Source: Trichobilharzia szidati (taxonomy: Eukaryota > Platyhelminthes > Trematoda > Strigeidida > Schistosomatidae). From it: a stretch of 64,000 nt of DNA. Of this stretch, positions 43,596 through 55,270 are shown one piece after another (the stretch's first letter is position 1; every line of letters starts with the position of its first letter). Under the pieces are notes generated by a model. The model saw only the letters and a list, made by a program, of their open reading frames with translations, made no database searches and was not told the origin of the DNA. Where the stretch lies: positions 38,140,804 through 38,204,803 of the forward strand of contig OX235277.1 in the NCBI GenBank assembly GCA_944472155.2, written 5' to 3'. The position numbers and the translations under genes were made by a program.

Positions 43596-44620
43596 ATATA
43601 GGGTAATCCCTAACCTTTTCCGTACATGGAAGTCCGCTACACCTTGACACATCGTGGAATCCACTGCTTACTACTTCCCACTCAGTACAGCTTGAGGACA
43701 TCCATCCAGTGGCTGTGAATAAGTTGCAGATTGATATTTTGATTATGAGTTATTTTTTTCTAGGAATTTGGACTAATTTCGATCTACACTGATAGCCGGT
43801 GGATAGACACGCCGAACCCGTAGTGGGAAGTAAGGATCAGTGGAGCCCACCATGTCAAGATGTGAAATTGGTGCTCAGTGGAAGCACCAAATGACTGGGT
43901 TAAAATTCATGGGTAGTTGAGTCACTCTCTATGTGGCTAAATGGTCAGAAAGCTTAATCTTGGGATCTGAAGGGCAGGGATTCGATCCCTAGTGATAGGG
44001 TTGCAGGTGTGAGCAGTTGAATATTTTTTGGTTTCTTAATGATCGCCAGCTGATATTGGTTTGTCACGAAATCTGTGTTGAAATAATACTGACCATTTGA
44101 CGTTATACTACTTATAAGTAGCTTGATTAAAACTAATTATTTATTATAGTATCCTTGGCTGTGAAAAGTGGGAATGATTGAAGTGAAGAATTAGCGCTTG
44201 GAATTTGAAGTTTCACTAGATAAGTGATTTGCGGTTGGGATGATCGGCTCCGATTATTTAACAAATCTAATCCTTATAAACCAACTTTTGGAAATTAATC
44301 TGATGGTAGCTAGTGTCTTGCTACAGGATGGACTTTCTTGGAGTTCTAGTGAGAAGTCATGACTAGTGAGGTTCATTCAGTCGGGATTTGAGGATGGACT
44401 TCCCACTGATGACATTGGTTGGTGGTCACGCCAACATCATGAATTTTTAGAGTTAGAATTCATGAGCTAGCCATCAAGGAATCGGGTCCCAGTGGCTGAA
44501 TGGTATACGAGCTTGCCTTGTAAGTGGGTGCGTATTGCCGATGATTCACACACTAGGATGAAACAGCTGGCTGTCCAGTACTCCAGTGCTGGTTTTCAAT
44601 GGTTCTCTAACTGTTTTTTA
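43575..44620 (+). mobile_element. Composite repeat D plus SINE-A2, uninterrupted copy
   Basis: Repeat D (about 43575-44262) contains a tRNA-like head (tgtggctaaatggtcagaaa; box B ggattcgatccct near 43980). It continues through a joint (aatctaatccttataaacca) into SINE-A2 (about 44296-44620) with its own head and the hammerhead remnant gccgatgattcacacactag, gaaacagctggctgtccagt. This is the same organisation as 34430-35715, which lies in the opposite orientation. Confidence 0.65.
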
Positions 44621-44799
44621 TAAAGCTACATAACTCAGAAATAAGCTCAAATATATAGAGGGTTTTAAATGTTCAACTATAATACGTGTGACAAAAGATA
44701 CGTTATCTAAGACGGAGATCAGTCCACCTGTGACTTCTTTATTCTTTTTTTAATTCAATCTTGAATTTCCCGTTGACTGCATTCTACCGAGCAGCTAAT

Positions 44800-45150
44800 C
44801 AGGCTCGTGATTGACCTCCTGTAGGACCATAGTGAGTATTTTGATTGGACACTAGTAACTAGTGTGATGTGTCTAGTCCTTTCTTTGTTGCAGACTGAAT
44901 TCTATCAGTCAGGTTTGCAATGTGGCCACCATTCTAGGTAGGTCACCACCACGGTGTACATTGATTTGAGCCCGAATATCTGCTCAGTGGTAACGTCTTT
45001 GACTGTATGTGGTACTCACTGGTTGACGCGGTTTCGAATCTCAGAAGGGATATGAGTTCCTTCATGGCGGTTGCAGATACGTCTTGCTGACTGACTGGTG
45101 AGTGCCAACTAGCACGAAACTTAGTTCCAAGGCTTCCATCTAATATCACC
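44800..45150. mobile_element. SINE-B inverted pair
   Basis: A - strand body (44800-44960) meets a + strand tRNA head plus hammerhead (44965-45150). Stem II GTGC/GCAC is intact but the core is expanded by ctgactg, so it should be inactive. Confidence 0.7.
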
Positions 45151-45640
45151 CAGTGGATTATCTGAATAAATGTTCAAACCACCCCCTTGAAAAGGTGATA
45201 CTCAATTCCAAATTTCTTCATTTTACCTGAGTTTCTAAGTAAACTGCAAATATTCTTTTAAAATGGCCAGAATAACGCCCACAGTATAAAAAATATATAT
45301 ATTCAGAAAATTATTCTTATGTCTAATACACAAACGCAGATATAAACTAAGGCATTATTTAATATAATAATAATAATAGTCGTATTTTCTACTTCGACTG
45401 TACAACAATTAAGTTTGAAAACAAAACAATCAATAGAACTGAAAAGTCACTATTGAAAGGGTGAGTATATATTTATATATATATGCAGGTCAATCTACTG
45501 TCAAGGTCAACCACAGTGACAAAGACCACGTAAGGTTATGAAAAATCAATTGAATCGCATTCAGTTCAAGAAAAATATTTAAATAGTGATAAAAAGTTAA
45601 ACAAATTGAAAAATATTTTCCGTCTTAAATTGATACAACT
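45151..45640. other. AT-rich; contains the inverted arm 45475-45610
   Basis: No coding sequence. The arm pairs with 43480-43595. Confidence 0.4.
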
Positions 45641-46090
45641 TTCACCGATTCGTGATTTTAGCGCTACTGATACTAACCAGTTTCATCGGTAATGTATTTG
45701 TCCCCACTCTGTGAACAGGTGGACCCCTCTGGTCACGATTTTTCACTAGAACTCTGGAAAACTTCATCCTGCAGCTAGTCACCAGAGTGAGTTAGATTCA
45801 TTTCAATGAGTTTCTTGATTTCTCAGTGTTGCTGAAAATCACGAATTGGTTTGATTTAGAATTCATGGGATGACCATTAAGTCGGGTCCTAGTGGCTGAA
45901 TGGTCTACCAGCTTGCTTTGTTACCGGACAGTCCTGGGTTCGAAACCAAGTGGTGGGTGTGTACTACCGGTGAGTCTTCAACTAGGACAAAAGGAACAGC
46001 TGTCTAGTACTCCCGGGTGGTTTTCAACGCTTCTCTAACTGATATCAGTCGGTAGTCAGACATGAAATAAATCAAATCCCTACAAACTTT
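45641..46090. mobile_element. SINE-A inverted pair, 5' regions facing outward
   Basis: A - strand 5' region (about 45641-45800) is followed by a + strand copy (about 45835-46090) with tRNA head (agtggctgaatggtctacca; tgggttcgaaac) and a hammerhead remnant (ccggtgagtcttcaactagg). Confidence 0.6.
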
Positions 46091-46430
46091 TATTATTAGT
46101 AGTATTATTCCTTTGCGTTCCGAGTGGAACATAGGGCTTCAACAACACATCTCCACTTTCTTCTGCCGTCCTCTTCAGCTGCGTCCACGATTGCACATAG
46201 TCTCACATTTCCCTCTCCCCAAACGATCTCCTCCATTTGACCCTCGCTCTCGCGACCCACTAGCCACTTTCCAATCGAGAAATGGACTGCATTGTGCGCG
46301 ATGTCATCCGATGACCTCCTCAGCGTATGCCCAATCCATCTCCATTTTCTCCTACATATTTTTTGAACAATCGGCTCTTGGTTAGTTTGTTCTCATTCAG
46401 AGTTTCTTGTTACTGACATGAAATAGCAGG
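46085..46430 (-). pseudogene. RTE-like LINE 3' end
   Basis: The - strand ends gaagccctatgttccactcg then gaacgcaaaggaataat; upstream are C-terminal codons ([22 protein letters not shown]). Confidence 0.65.
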
Positions 46431-46869
46431 CAGATAGATTTGATATCAGAGAAAGCAGATAATACAGAGTTGCTGAGATATATGGGAGACGTAAAAAGAA
46501 AAAAATATGAAGGAAGGCCAGAATCACCACAACACGAAAGATCTGTGCAAATGGTGATTTGAAGATAAGATGTACATAATATGGTTACACAGCGATAAAC
46601 ACTCCTTTAACAAGTATTTCGTCTCTCACCATTACATTGGTAATACTCAGCTGAACTAAATTTAATAAAGTGAGTCCCAAAGAAGCACCACTGACGTCTA
46701 CATTTGACTTTGCACGATATGTATTCACTTGCCGCTTAGTTCTATTTTCGATAAATCGACTCTTGATGGGACATTAAAACTGATGTCAATTACTGTAAAT
46801 TTGTTTCAGTTTGGCCTCTCTTCAATAATTATCTTTGACGCAAATTAACAAAGTACAATAAGTTATTAA
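46431..46869. other. No recognised feature
   Basis: Nothing supported. Confidence 0.35.
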
Positions 46870-47070
46870 TAAGCACGGCGTGCGTCAGTGATCCAGTGGC
46901 AGAATACTCGTCAACCACGCCACACGTGGTCCCGGGTTCGTCTCTTGGCCGGCGCACTGCTAAACCTCACTTAACCAATGTGTTGACTCAGTAAAGAGCA
47001 AAGGTTTGGGGTAAGACATGAAGCAATCCTATGTTCCACTTAAAAGGCAATGAAACCATTAGACCTGTTA
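46870..47070 (+). mobile_element. SINE-C copy
   Basis: tRNA-like head gcgtcagtgatccagtggca with box B ccgggttcgtctc, acceptor-like ggcgca, then body and tcctatgttccacttaaaag tail. Confidence 0.6.
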
Positions 47071-47254
47071 ACAACTGGAATAGGTACAAACTATGTGGAC
47101 CGGGAATCTAACATCCACAAATCAAAATCAATGCATAAATGGTATATACTACTGACTGATTGATATGAATGAGTAGTAGTTGAGTACCACTCACATCAAC
47201 TAGTAATGCTTGCTAGTCAGCCACATCCCAGTGATTTAAGCATTGGTCATCTGT

Positions 47255-48410
47255 ATCACTCATTTGAAGGCGAGCTGAGAGCCTTGGACGACCAATTCGC
47301 CGCTTCCTTTTCGGGGTCCACTCGAGTAATGGCTTGTCTAGTAATGTCACTTGATGGTTTCCTCAGAGTATGGCCAATCCATCTCCATTTCTTCCTGCCT
47401 ATTTCTTTCACAATCGGTTCCTGGTGGGTTGGTTCGCTCATTGCCAGAGATCTCTGTTGCTGATCTTTTCTGGCCGGCCATCTGATCTTGAGTATTGAAG
47501 GAAGACAACTGTTAATGAAGGTCTGTAGTTTGTTTGAGATGCTCTTTATGACGCGCAGTGCAAGTCTCTGGTCCGTATAGTAGCACTGACTGACTTCACA
47601 TTGGAGTTGAAAATCCGGATCTTATTTTTCATGCTGACGAGTTCTACTGATCTCCACAAACAGGCTTGAGAGTAGTGAAAGCTTCTCTTGCTTTTCCGAT
47701 TCTTGCTTTGATATCCTCGTCAGTTCCGCCAATAGTTGAAACGATGCTTCCCAGGTCGGTAGGTAAAAGAGGTTGTTTCTTTCAAGTTCCTTCCATTTAT
47801 GCTGATTGTTGTCTGTTGTTGTTGTTGCTGTTGATGGTGTTGGCGAGGAATCTTCATAACCTCTGTCTTCTCTGTGTTCACCTGAAGTCCTATCTTCTCT
47901 GGATGCTTCTTCTATCGCCAACTTGTTGCTTTTCGTTTGCATATCTTCCAGTTTGTGGGAAATCAGACATATATCATCGGCGAAATTCAGATCCTCCAAG
48001 TTTTTTGTGTGAGCCCATTTTATGCCTGTTTCCTCACTGCCCGCTGTTTGTCGCATTATCCAATCTACTGCAATCAGGAAAATCATTGGCGATAGTAGGC
48101 AGCCAGCTTGTCTTACTCCTGTCCTCACTTCAAAGAATTCCGTCAGTTTCCCGTTGTGGATTACTTGGCATGCAGCATTGTCGTACAGCTGTTGAATGAG
48201 ATGTATAATTGTCGGTGGCACCCCGTAGTAGCGAAGTAGTTTCAAAATCACCTCTCGATTGACGCTGTCTGTCGAAGGCCTTTTCAAAGTCGATGAAGTT
48301 GAGATAGAGAGGTGACTACCATTCCAAGCTTTGTTCAATGATGATCCGTAATGTGGCGATCTAATCAATGCATGACTTGTTTCTCCTGAATCCAGCCCGT
48401 TCCGGTCGAA
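47255..48410 (-). pseudogene. RTE-like LINE, reverse transcriptase and C-terminus
   Basis: The - strand frame 48368-47622 reads STDSVNREVILKLLRYYGVP, LIQQLYDNAACQVIHNGKLT, GVRQAGCLLSPMIFLIAVDW, IMRQTAGSEE, NLEDLNFADDICLISHKLED and MQTKSNK. FADD is the RT active site. 47441-47256 continues [20 protein letters not shown] and WIGHTLRKP. The tail and 5' part are absent. One of the cleanest RT reading frames here. Confidence 0.87.
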
Positions 48411-48965
48411 GTTATCATATCATAGCAATAAGTAAATCACACATTGTGATCTCATACACTTTCTATTTCCAAAACAAACTCTGATGAAATTCCACTCAAA
48501 CCAAGATCACTGATTTAATAAACTCACTTGCATAAAAAATAAACAGTTAGTTGGACAGTAGTACGTTGATTTGACTTTACTGACCAAGAAGTGTCCAACA
48601 ATAATTGACCACAGACGAAGTGACAAGACACAGACACTTCCCACAACTAGTAGTTCCCTTGAATTAGTTTGAAGAAAGAAAGAACATGAACATACACACT
48701 AGTGGAAACTAGTCACTCTTTCAAAAACTATTCAATATACAAAGAAGAAAACCCACAAAAGCCATTGCCAACAAAAGATTTCAACCCATCCTTCTGTATA
48801 CAGAAAGATATTAGCGTGATCAATCTCTAGCAACCATGGTAACTGTAATTGTTTGGTTCAGATGTGTGTTTGAGATTGTTTTGTTTGATTCTGTTGCGTG
48901 ATATTTCATATACGTCTTCATCAATCTGGAACTAGTTTGCAAATATTCTGCACTTTTTCAGCATA
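48411..48965. other. No recognised feature
   Basis: Nothing supported. Confidence 0.35.
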
Positions 48966-49465
48966 AACAACAAGATTCGGATTCTGTTCAACACAAATGT
49001 GAACTCAGAAACTTGGTTAGAGTGTCACGTAAAGCATTTCTAACAGACTACTGCAGACTTTTATCAACAGGCAGCCAATTTGCCTGCTACATACTCAAGA
49101 TCAAATGACCAGCCGTCCAGAAAGAATTAGCAACAAGAAACTGTGACTGGTAACAAGCCAACCAAAAGCCGATTGCTCAACACATATTTTGGATAAAATA
49201 GAGATGGATTAATTGGGTAAAGGTTGTTGAGGAAGTCGTCGAATGACATCCTCACTTCCAATGTAGGCCATCGGTCTAGTGAAACACGAGTGGAAAGCAG
49301 CGAGTGGGTCGTCGGTGCGAGGGTGACATTGGATGAGATCGTGTAAGGAGAAGATGAGAGATTACGGGCAATCGTGGACCCAGATGAAGAGGACAGTAGA
49401 AAATAGAAGTGGAGGTGTGTTGTTGAAGTCTTGTGTTACACTCGGAATCCAAGGGAACAATAATA
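48966..49465 (+). pseudogene. RTE-like LINE 3' part with tail
   Basis: Begins in agcataaacaacaagattcg (the NNKIRIF region), passes the TSRPERISNKKL-like block and ends in gttacactcggaatccaagg with an AT-rich run. Confidence 0.7.
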
Positions 49466-49599
49466 ACTACTATTATATATTATAACAACCCATCACTTTA
49501 TTGATTGCACAGCTAAAGAAGGAAATGGATTCGCTGGAAACAGCTCCTTCGCTGAACTACGTGTTTTATTTTTATTGTTGTCTGGATGGGGATTATTCA

Positions 49600-49690
49600 T
49601 GTTTGGTGATGAAGACTAGAGATGGAATCGAGGGTGCACATTTCATCCTTTTTGGGATTCATCATACCCGGGTGTACTTGCATTCCCAGT
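49600..49690 (-). ncRNA. Degenerate SM-alpha-type hammerhead
   Basis: On the - strand: gggtatgatgaatcccaaaa, aggatgaaatgtgcaccctc and gattccatctctagtc align with the hammerhead at 42024-42083. Stem II AATCC/GGAT and GAAA survive; core C3 is A and stem III is broken. Confidence 0.5.
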
Positions 49691-49748
49691 AAGTGAGTGA
49701 GCGAGTGATGTATGATGATGTTCCCACTGTGAGACTACAACTCAGTCT

Positions 49749-49767
49749 GTTACCCCCCCCCCCCCCA
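49749..49767. repeat. Poly-C tract
   Basis: A run of C of more than 12 bases, unusual in this AT-rich window. Confidence 0.85.
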
Positions 49768-49889
49768 CCAAGGATTCATACAATTTCCACCTTTTTGATG
49801 ATAATTCACTTTATCGCGAAATCATGATTAAACTGGGTATTAAACCTCCGGCAAGACCTGCCTGAAAAGGGGTGTTACCACCTTCTAGT

Positions 49890-50045
49890 GTTCAGATTAA
49901 TTCAATCTGGCTAAACTTACCCTGGATTCGAACCCCGCTGTGTGGGTGCATGGTGTCTGAGAATCCCGAAATTGAGTCAATACAGCTCTCTAATAATCTC
50001 TGGCGGTTACCAGTGATCCCCTAACCAATGTCAACTAGTAGTGAT
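49890..50045 (+). mobile_element. Degenerate SINE-A
   Basis: Box B-like ggattcgaaccc, gtgggtgcatggtgtctgag, aatcccgaaattgagtcaat and cagtgatcccctaaccaatg follow the SINE-A order. Confidence 0.5.
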
Positions 50046-50209
50046 GTCATCAAAAATGTGAAACAGTGAGGTGCACCAAGTATGTAAAAAAATAGGCGAA
50101 CAGTCACTCGCCAATGACATTCCCCGGGCAGTACTGCATACGGCGGAATTCAAGGGCTGACAAATGGATAGGGCCTAAATGATTGAATGCGTATGGAATT
50201 AACCCTAAG

Positions 50210-51165
50210 TGACTTCAGCGACAGGGAATAATCTCGTTGACTTCGAATATGCAGATGATATAGTCCTACCTGCCTGCTAGGTGAAGACACTGACAAAACA
50301 CAGTCTTCTGAACACCATGAGCTATAATCTGTGAATGTTTCGCATGCGATTTGCTCCCCCGTCAAAATGTAAGATGATGCTACAGGACTGGACTGGACTA
50401 AATCGGCTCACTCCTAGCTTCAAGATAGGCAGGAGTGAAGTGGTAGAGCGTGTTGACCACTTCACTTATTTGGGCAGTTGCATCAGCCAACGCCAGCGGG
50501 TTGATCGCTGACGAAATCTCAACACGGATACAGATGGCTCATTTCGCATATGCCAGTTTACGCCGTCTCTGGTGTAGACGGGATATCCGGCCGGTTATCG
50601 ACCAAAAGGTATGTGTACTACTCAGCAGTCCACTCCGTCCTCCTCCTTTATGGCTGGAAGAGAGACCTGGCCATTGAAAGTGGAAGATATGAAAAACCAG
50701 GATACCTGTCCTTGATCATAGGTGTCTAAGTTGGGTGGTGTATTGGGGTGAGAAATATTGAGGCTAGGCATCGGTCGAGTGCTAGGTAGGTAGGTAGGAG
50801 GGGAAATCAATCGACGAGGTTATGAAGCAGCTGCACCGATTGAAACGGTTAGGACGTGTGTTGCGCACGCATGTCTAGCCATCGCCTTCCTCGACGACGT
50901 CCATTATTAGCTGGCTGGTATTGGATCGATGAGGTTTGAAAAGAGTCAGCTAGTGGTGGTCAAACCAAGACATGACTTCATCAGTCAATGAAATCCGCAA
51001 CAGTTAGTTTAAGCCACGTAGGAAGGTGTTGACTGCCTGACTGTTTGGGGTCTTCGGGACGGTAAAAACCAATGAAGGCTGGAGACAACCGGTGATATGG
51101 CTCAAAATCGTTCCTGGTGGCACAGATGCATCCACTCCTTGTGATTTATAATATCTAATAAAACT
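50210..51165 (+). pseudogene. LINE fragment of another lineage (RT active site to C-terminus)
   Basis: Frames give DFEYADDIVL near 50238-50267 (RT active site YADD), then VDHFTYLGSCISQ (about 50453-50491), FAYASLRRLWCRRDIR and LYGWKRDLAIESGRYEK-like sequence, and a C-terminal TRLTRLRWLGHVLR-like remnant near 50830-50870. Heavily frameshifted. It resembles 60305-60720. Confidence 0.65.
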
Positions 51166-51184
51166 GCTGCATAATCGAGTTCAC

Positions 51185-51300
51185 CACAATGAGAAATATC
51201 GTCGATGACAATAGGCAGCCAGCTTGTCTTACTGCTATATTCATTTTGAAGGCTTTATTGAGTTCTCCGTTGTGGATCACCTGACACATACCTTTGTATG
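51185..51300 (-). pseudogene. Small RTE-like fragment
   Basis: The - strand carries the GKLNKAFKMNI-like and LLSPMIF-adjacent block, in opposite orientation to the copy starting at 51495. Confidence 0.5.
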
Positions 51301-51494
51301 TAGGCGCTCAGCTTTGGATAATTATAACTTTTTTTCCTTTTTGGTTGAATCTTGCTTTCATAATCTTGGAGGACTTAATTTTAGGGCTTTGGCTGCCACT
51401 GGTGACATCATGATAGCCACTCACTGCCTCAGTGATCAAATGGTTGTCGTCTGGGTGACCAGAGCGGAGTGGATTACTGACTCTCCAGTCTAGA

Positions 51495-52068
51495 ATTTGC
51501 TGCATACCAAGTAATCCACAACGGGAAACTCACAGAATCCTTCGAAGTGAGGATAGGAGTAAGTTAAGGCTGCCTACTATCGCCAATGATTTTCCTGATT
51601 GCAGTAGAATGGATAATGCGACAAACAGCGGACAATGAGGAAACAGGCATAAAAAGGACTCACACAAAAAACTTGGATCTGATTTCCCACAAACTGGAAG
51701 ATATGCAAGCGAAAAGCAACAAGTTGACGGTAGAAGAAGCATCAAAGATAGGACTTCAGGTGAACATAGAGAAGACAGAGGTGATGAAGATTCCCGTGTA
51801 ACAACAACAGACAACAATCAGCATGAATGGGAGGAACCTGAAAGAAACAAACTCTTTTACCTACAGACCTGGGAAACATCATTTCAACTACAGGCGGCGG
51901 AACTGACGAGGATATCAAAGCAAAAATCGGAAAAGCAAGACAAGCTTTCACTACTCTCAAGTCTGTTTGGAGGTCAACAGCACTACTTCAGCATCAAAAA
52001 TAAGATCCGGATTTTCAACTCCAATGTGAAGTCAGTGCTACTATACGGATCAGAGACTTGGCGCGTCT
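51495..52068 (+). pseudogene. RTE-like LINE fragment
   Basis: Reads QVIHNGKLTESFEVRIGV, MIFLIAVEWIMRQTADNEET, ISHKLEDMQAKSNKLTVEEA, KIGLQVNIEKTEVMKI and [20 protein letters not shown]. The FADD segment is deleted between NLD and LISHK. It ends abruptly at 52068 against the clean Argonaute 3' region. Confidence 0.75.
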
Positions 52069-52342
52069 CTGTTTTGCATTCCGTTTTACTTTCTTCTCTT
52101 GCTTTGTGTGCTACAAGTAAGGAGTGTGGCGACTTGGACTGCTGGACATCGCTGCAAAGTTCTACGTTGAAAACAGTCAGTCAGTCTGTCAGAGATTGAA
52201 TGCTTACGTACGTACATACCACGTGTTTCTTGTTTTCATTCAAAGATATTTTCATCGGTACACAAGAAGAGAGGAACAAGAAGTAACAATTTCCATTAAT
52301 TGATATATATTGTATATTTATTAGTAAATATTTTTCAGTGAT

Positions 52343-52346
<4 letters not shown>

Positions 52347-52389
<43 letters not shown>
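52347..52389. repeat. (ATT)n microsatellite
   Basis: About 14 trinucleotide repeats near the far end of the presumed Argonaute 3' UTR. Confidence 0.9.
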
Positions 52390-52392
<3 letters not shown>

Positions 52393-55076
52393 ACTATTAT
52401 TACTATAAAGATACTTTGTCTCAAGTAGACAAATTATTGGCATTAGGAGGATATACACAGTCAGTCAATTGAGACTGATGTTAACACAACACAACAACAT
52501 ACACTCACACACGCACACACACACATAAATATATGTAATAAGACAAGCACAACACCGAATAAATGAATATGGTGATGATGATGATTTTGATGATGGTAAA
52601 GCTAAAAAGGCCAGGGTTGGGCAGGACTACATGAGCCACAATTACTACTATTATTAGTTGTAATAGTAGTATTAGTAAAATTGTTAAAGATAATGCAAAT
52701 AATAGTTGATAAGACAGATAAGATATATATGCAAATAGGTATATATATATAAGGAAGACAATCGCTCAGTTAAACAAGTAAAAGTAAACGTCAACAGGAA
52801 CACACAGGCTTCACCCCCCCACACACACACACAAACACACCCTACAATAAAGAATTGTTATATTTCGGCTACGATATTTATAAATATATATTTAACTAAT
52901 TATTATTATTACGTCGTTTATCAGCACATGATGAAGCGAGAAGAAGAATACAGCATTCCAAGTAAAGTTTTGAAAAAAAACAACAAATTGTGATAAAGAT
53001 AAGATAAAGATAAGAGATCAGAGGAAATCCAAGGGACGAGGAGTATATGATTGACTGCTTAATTAATTAACCGATGAGTGTGTGTGTTCAAAACAACATC
53101 ATCAATAATAGTGTACAATTGAGAGACAGAAAGACACAAGAAAAAAGAATTAAGGTAAAGTAAGGCAACAGGTAGTAGCAGCATACTAATACAACATACA
53201 TATATATGTGATATGAGATCGGAAAATTCTGAAGGGAACAAAAAAGAAACGCAGTGCAGAGAGGTGGTGGTGGAGTGAAGAAGTGTATCGTCTTCAAGCA
53301 AGCGCTTGTGTTTTGTGTTATTTTCACCCACCCACTCACTCTCTCTTTCTCTCTCCCTCTGGCATTATATCAAAAAACTGAAGAGACAAGAAAAAAGTCT
53401 CCAAAGCTGATCTTCAATCAGTCTGTGAGTAAAGTAAGTAAGCAAGTAAGTAAGGTAAATTAGTGTACAGAAGAAGAAGACAGAGGTAGGCAGATAACAT
53501 GGACAGGTATCAAGTGACGTGAGGCGTTTGCAGGGACTGCGAGGATGGGCATTTTATATTAAAACAGTATCTATTGCACACATACATATCGTCATATGCG
53601 AGTCCCTCTCTGTGTGTCATATCTGTCGTGCATTTTTCGTTTCTTCTCCTTCTTCATGCTCTTCTTTCCACCTTTTGATGACAAAATAGAACCAGAAGCG
53701 AGAGGCTGGTGTGTTTGTGTGCAAATAAGTAAATAATGATATCAAGCTATTATTCATCAACAAAATCAAAATCACAAATAAGAGAATACATACACCCACG
53801 CACTCACAGTGAATAACCGCTTTCTTTGCAATAACTCGACTGACTGACGACTGGCTGGTTGGTTAGCCAGTTGACTGGTTAGTTTGATTATAGTAGTACA
53901 GAAACTGTCTGTAGTGCACGAGAGGTGATGAGATCTTTAGTTTCAAAACAAACACACACACGTACGCACGCACGCACACACGCACAACATACATACATGC
54001 CAGTCAATCTCAAAAAAATATATTTAGGAATAAAGCTTTGAGATATTTACTTTGGCCAACAGAAATCGTCTTGAGACATGCTAACACACCTTTTTGTATA
54101 ATAATACCGATAAAGAGAACAAAGAAGAAAGAGGGGGGATCCATCCATCCAACCAATTTCGCTGCTCTACACACACACCCCTCAACCACCGCCACCACCA
54201 CAACCACCCCCACCCCACTTTGAATTCGTTAGTGTACATATACAAAGGCATGTGTTTTTTTAAATAATGGTCTGTTTAACAACAATAACTCAAGACGATC
54301 CACTCCAGTACCTTACTGTACAACTGGTCCTATACAATCATCAAAAGAGTATCATTGTTACATGTAACACATCCTCAGGATAGATAGACGGACAGAGAGA
54401 CAGAGACACACACACGCACGCGCGCACGAGCACCCGAGCGTACACGCGCAGAGGAACATTGTTCATTCCGATATATATATGAAAATTTGGAAATGAAAAG
54501 AAGGCTTTACAACTTTAGGAGAAAAAATAAAGAATTGAAAAAATAATAATAATAATAAATTGCCTGGAATATGCATTATAATATAAGTAAATAAAAAGCT
54601 AGATAAACATATATATATATATATGTTTATGTAAATAGACGGTTGTAAGCGTAAAAACACACAGCCTATATGTGAGAAGATTAGCTGATGGATGATTAAT
54701 GAATTCACTGAGAAGTAGTCACACACACACACGCTGCATCATAAGGAAATGATAATTTTTCTAGGCAAAAACAAAATGAAATGATACACATACAGTTAGT
54801 TGGCACATATGGATAAAGGATGGAATGAGGGATAAATATATAATACTAACAGTGACAATAATAATAATGATAATAGTAATTCATGGTATCCAGAAATGCA
54901 GATTACAGGGGAGAGAGGGAGAGAAAGACAACACAACTTCCTTTCTTTCTTTTAATAATTAGAAAAAAAAGGACAATGCACGTTATACAGCTGCCAGATG
55001 AAGTGAATGGAACAGAGAGAGGGAGGAGTATGTTTCAAAGATATCTCTCTCTCCAAAGGTTAAATAACTACTACTA

Positions 55077-55082
55077 TTTATT
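55077..55082 (-). promoter_or_regulatory. Proximal candidate polyadenylation signal of Argonaute
   Basis: AATAAA on the - strand lies about 80 bases after the Argonaute stop. A second candidate at 52317-52322 would give a UTR near 2.8 kb. Neither can be chosen from sequence alone. Confidence 0.3.
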
Positions 55083-55161
55083 GCTATTTATACTACTCAT
55101 TATTAACTGTACATATAATGATGTGATGATGATGTTGATGATAGTGATAATGACGGTGAGA

Positions 55162-55270
55162 TTAGGCAAAGTACATTACACGTAGTGTCTCCGGATGTAC
55201 TGTTACTGCACGCATCATTGCAGTCGGTGTACGTTCATCTGAATTACCAGACTTTTGACTGCCTTCACCA
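55162..55270 (-). CDS. Argonaute terminal exon
   Basis: One base completes Ser, then 35 codons and TAA follow: [20 protein letters not shown] and on to [11 protein letters not shown]. The MYFA ending is the standard C-terminus of AGO proteins. The acceptor is tttcag. Confidence 0.95.

Larger units (their letters stand above)
52070..55161 (-). other. Probable long 3' UTR of the Argonaute gene
   Basis: About 3.1 kb after the stop hold no SINE, PLE or LINE sequence that I recognise, in contrast to every other long stretch. The interval is full of short tandem repeats: (ATT)n at 52347-52389, CA and CG/CA tracts near 53950-53990, (AT)n near 54608-54624, and GA/CT tracts. Candidate AATAAA signals on the - strand are proximal (55082-55077) and distal (52322-52317). 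Whether the whole interval is transcribed is inferred from its cleanliness. Short ORFs here look like by-products of low-complexity sequence. Confidence 0.4.

Noticed and set aside
47666..48199. A 177-codon + strand open frame
   Set aside because: It is antisense to the - strand FADD-containing RT frame at 47622-48368.
54463..55185. Open frames of 89 and 100 codons rich in I, L, Y
   Set aside because: Low-complexity, AT-rich sequence in the presumed Argonaute 3' UTR; no domain.
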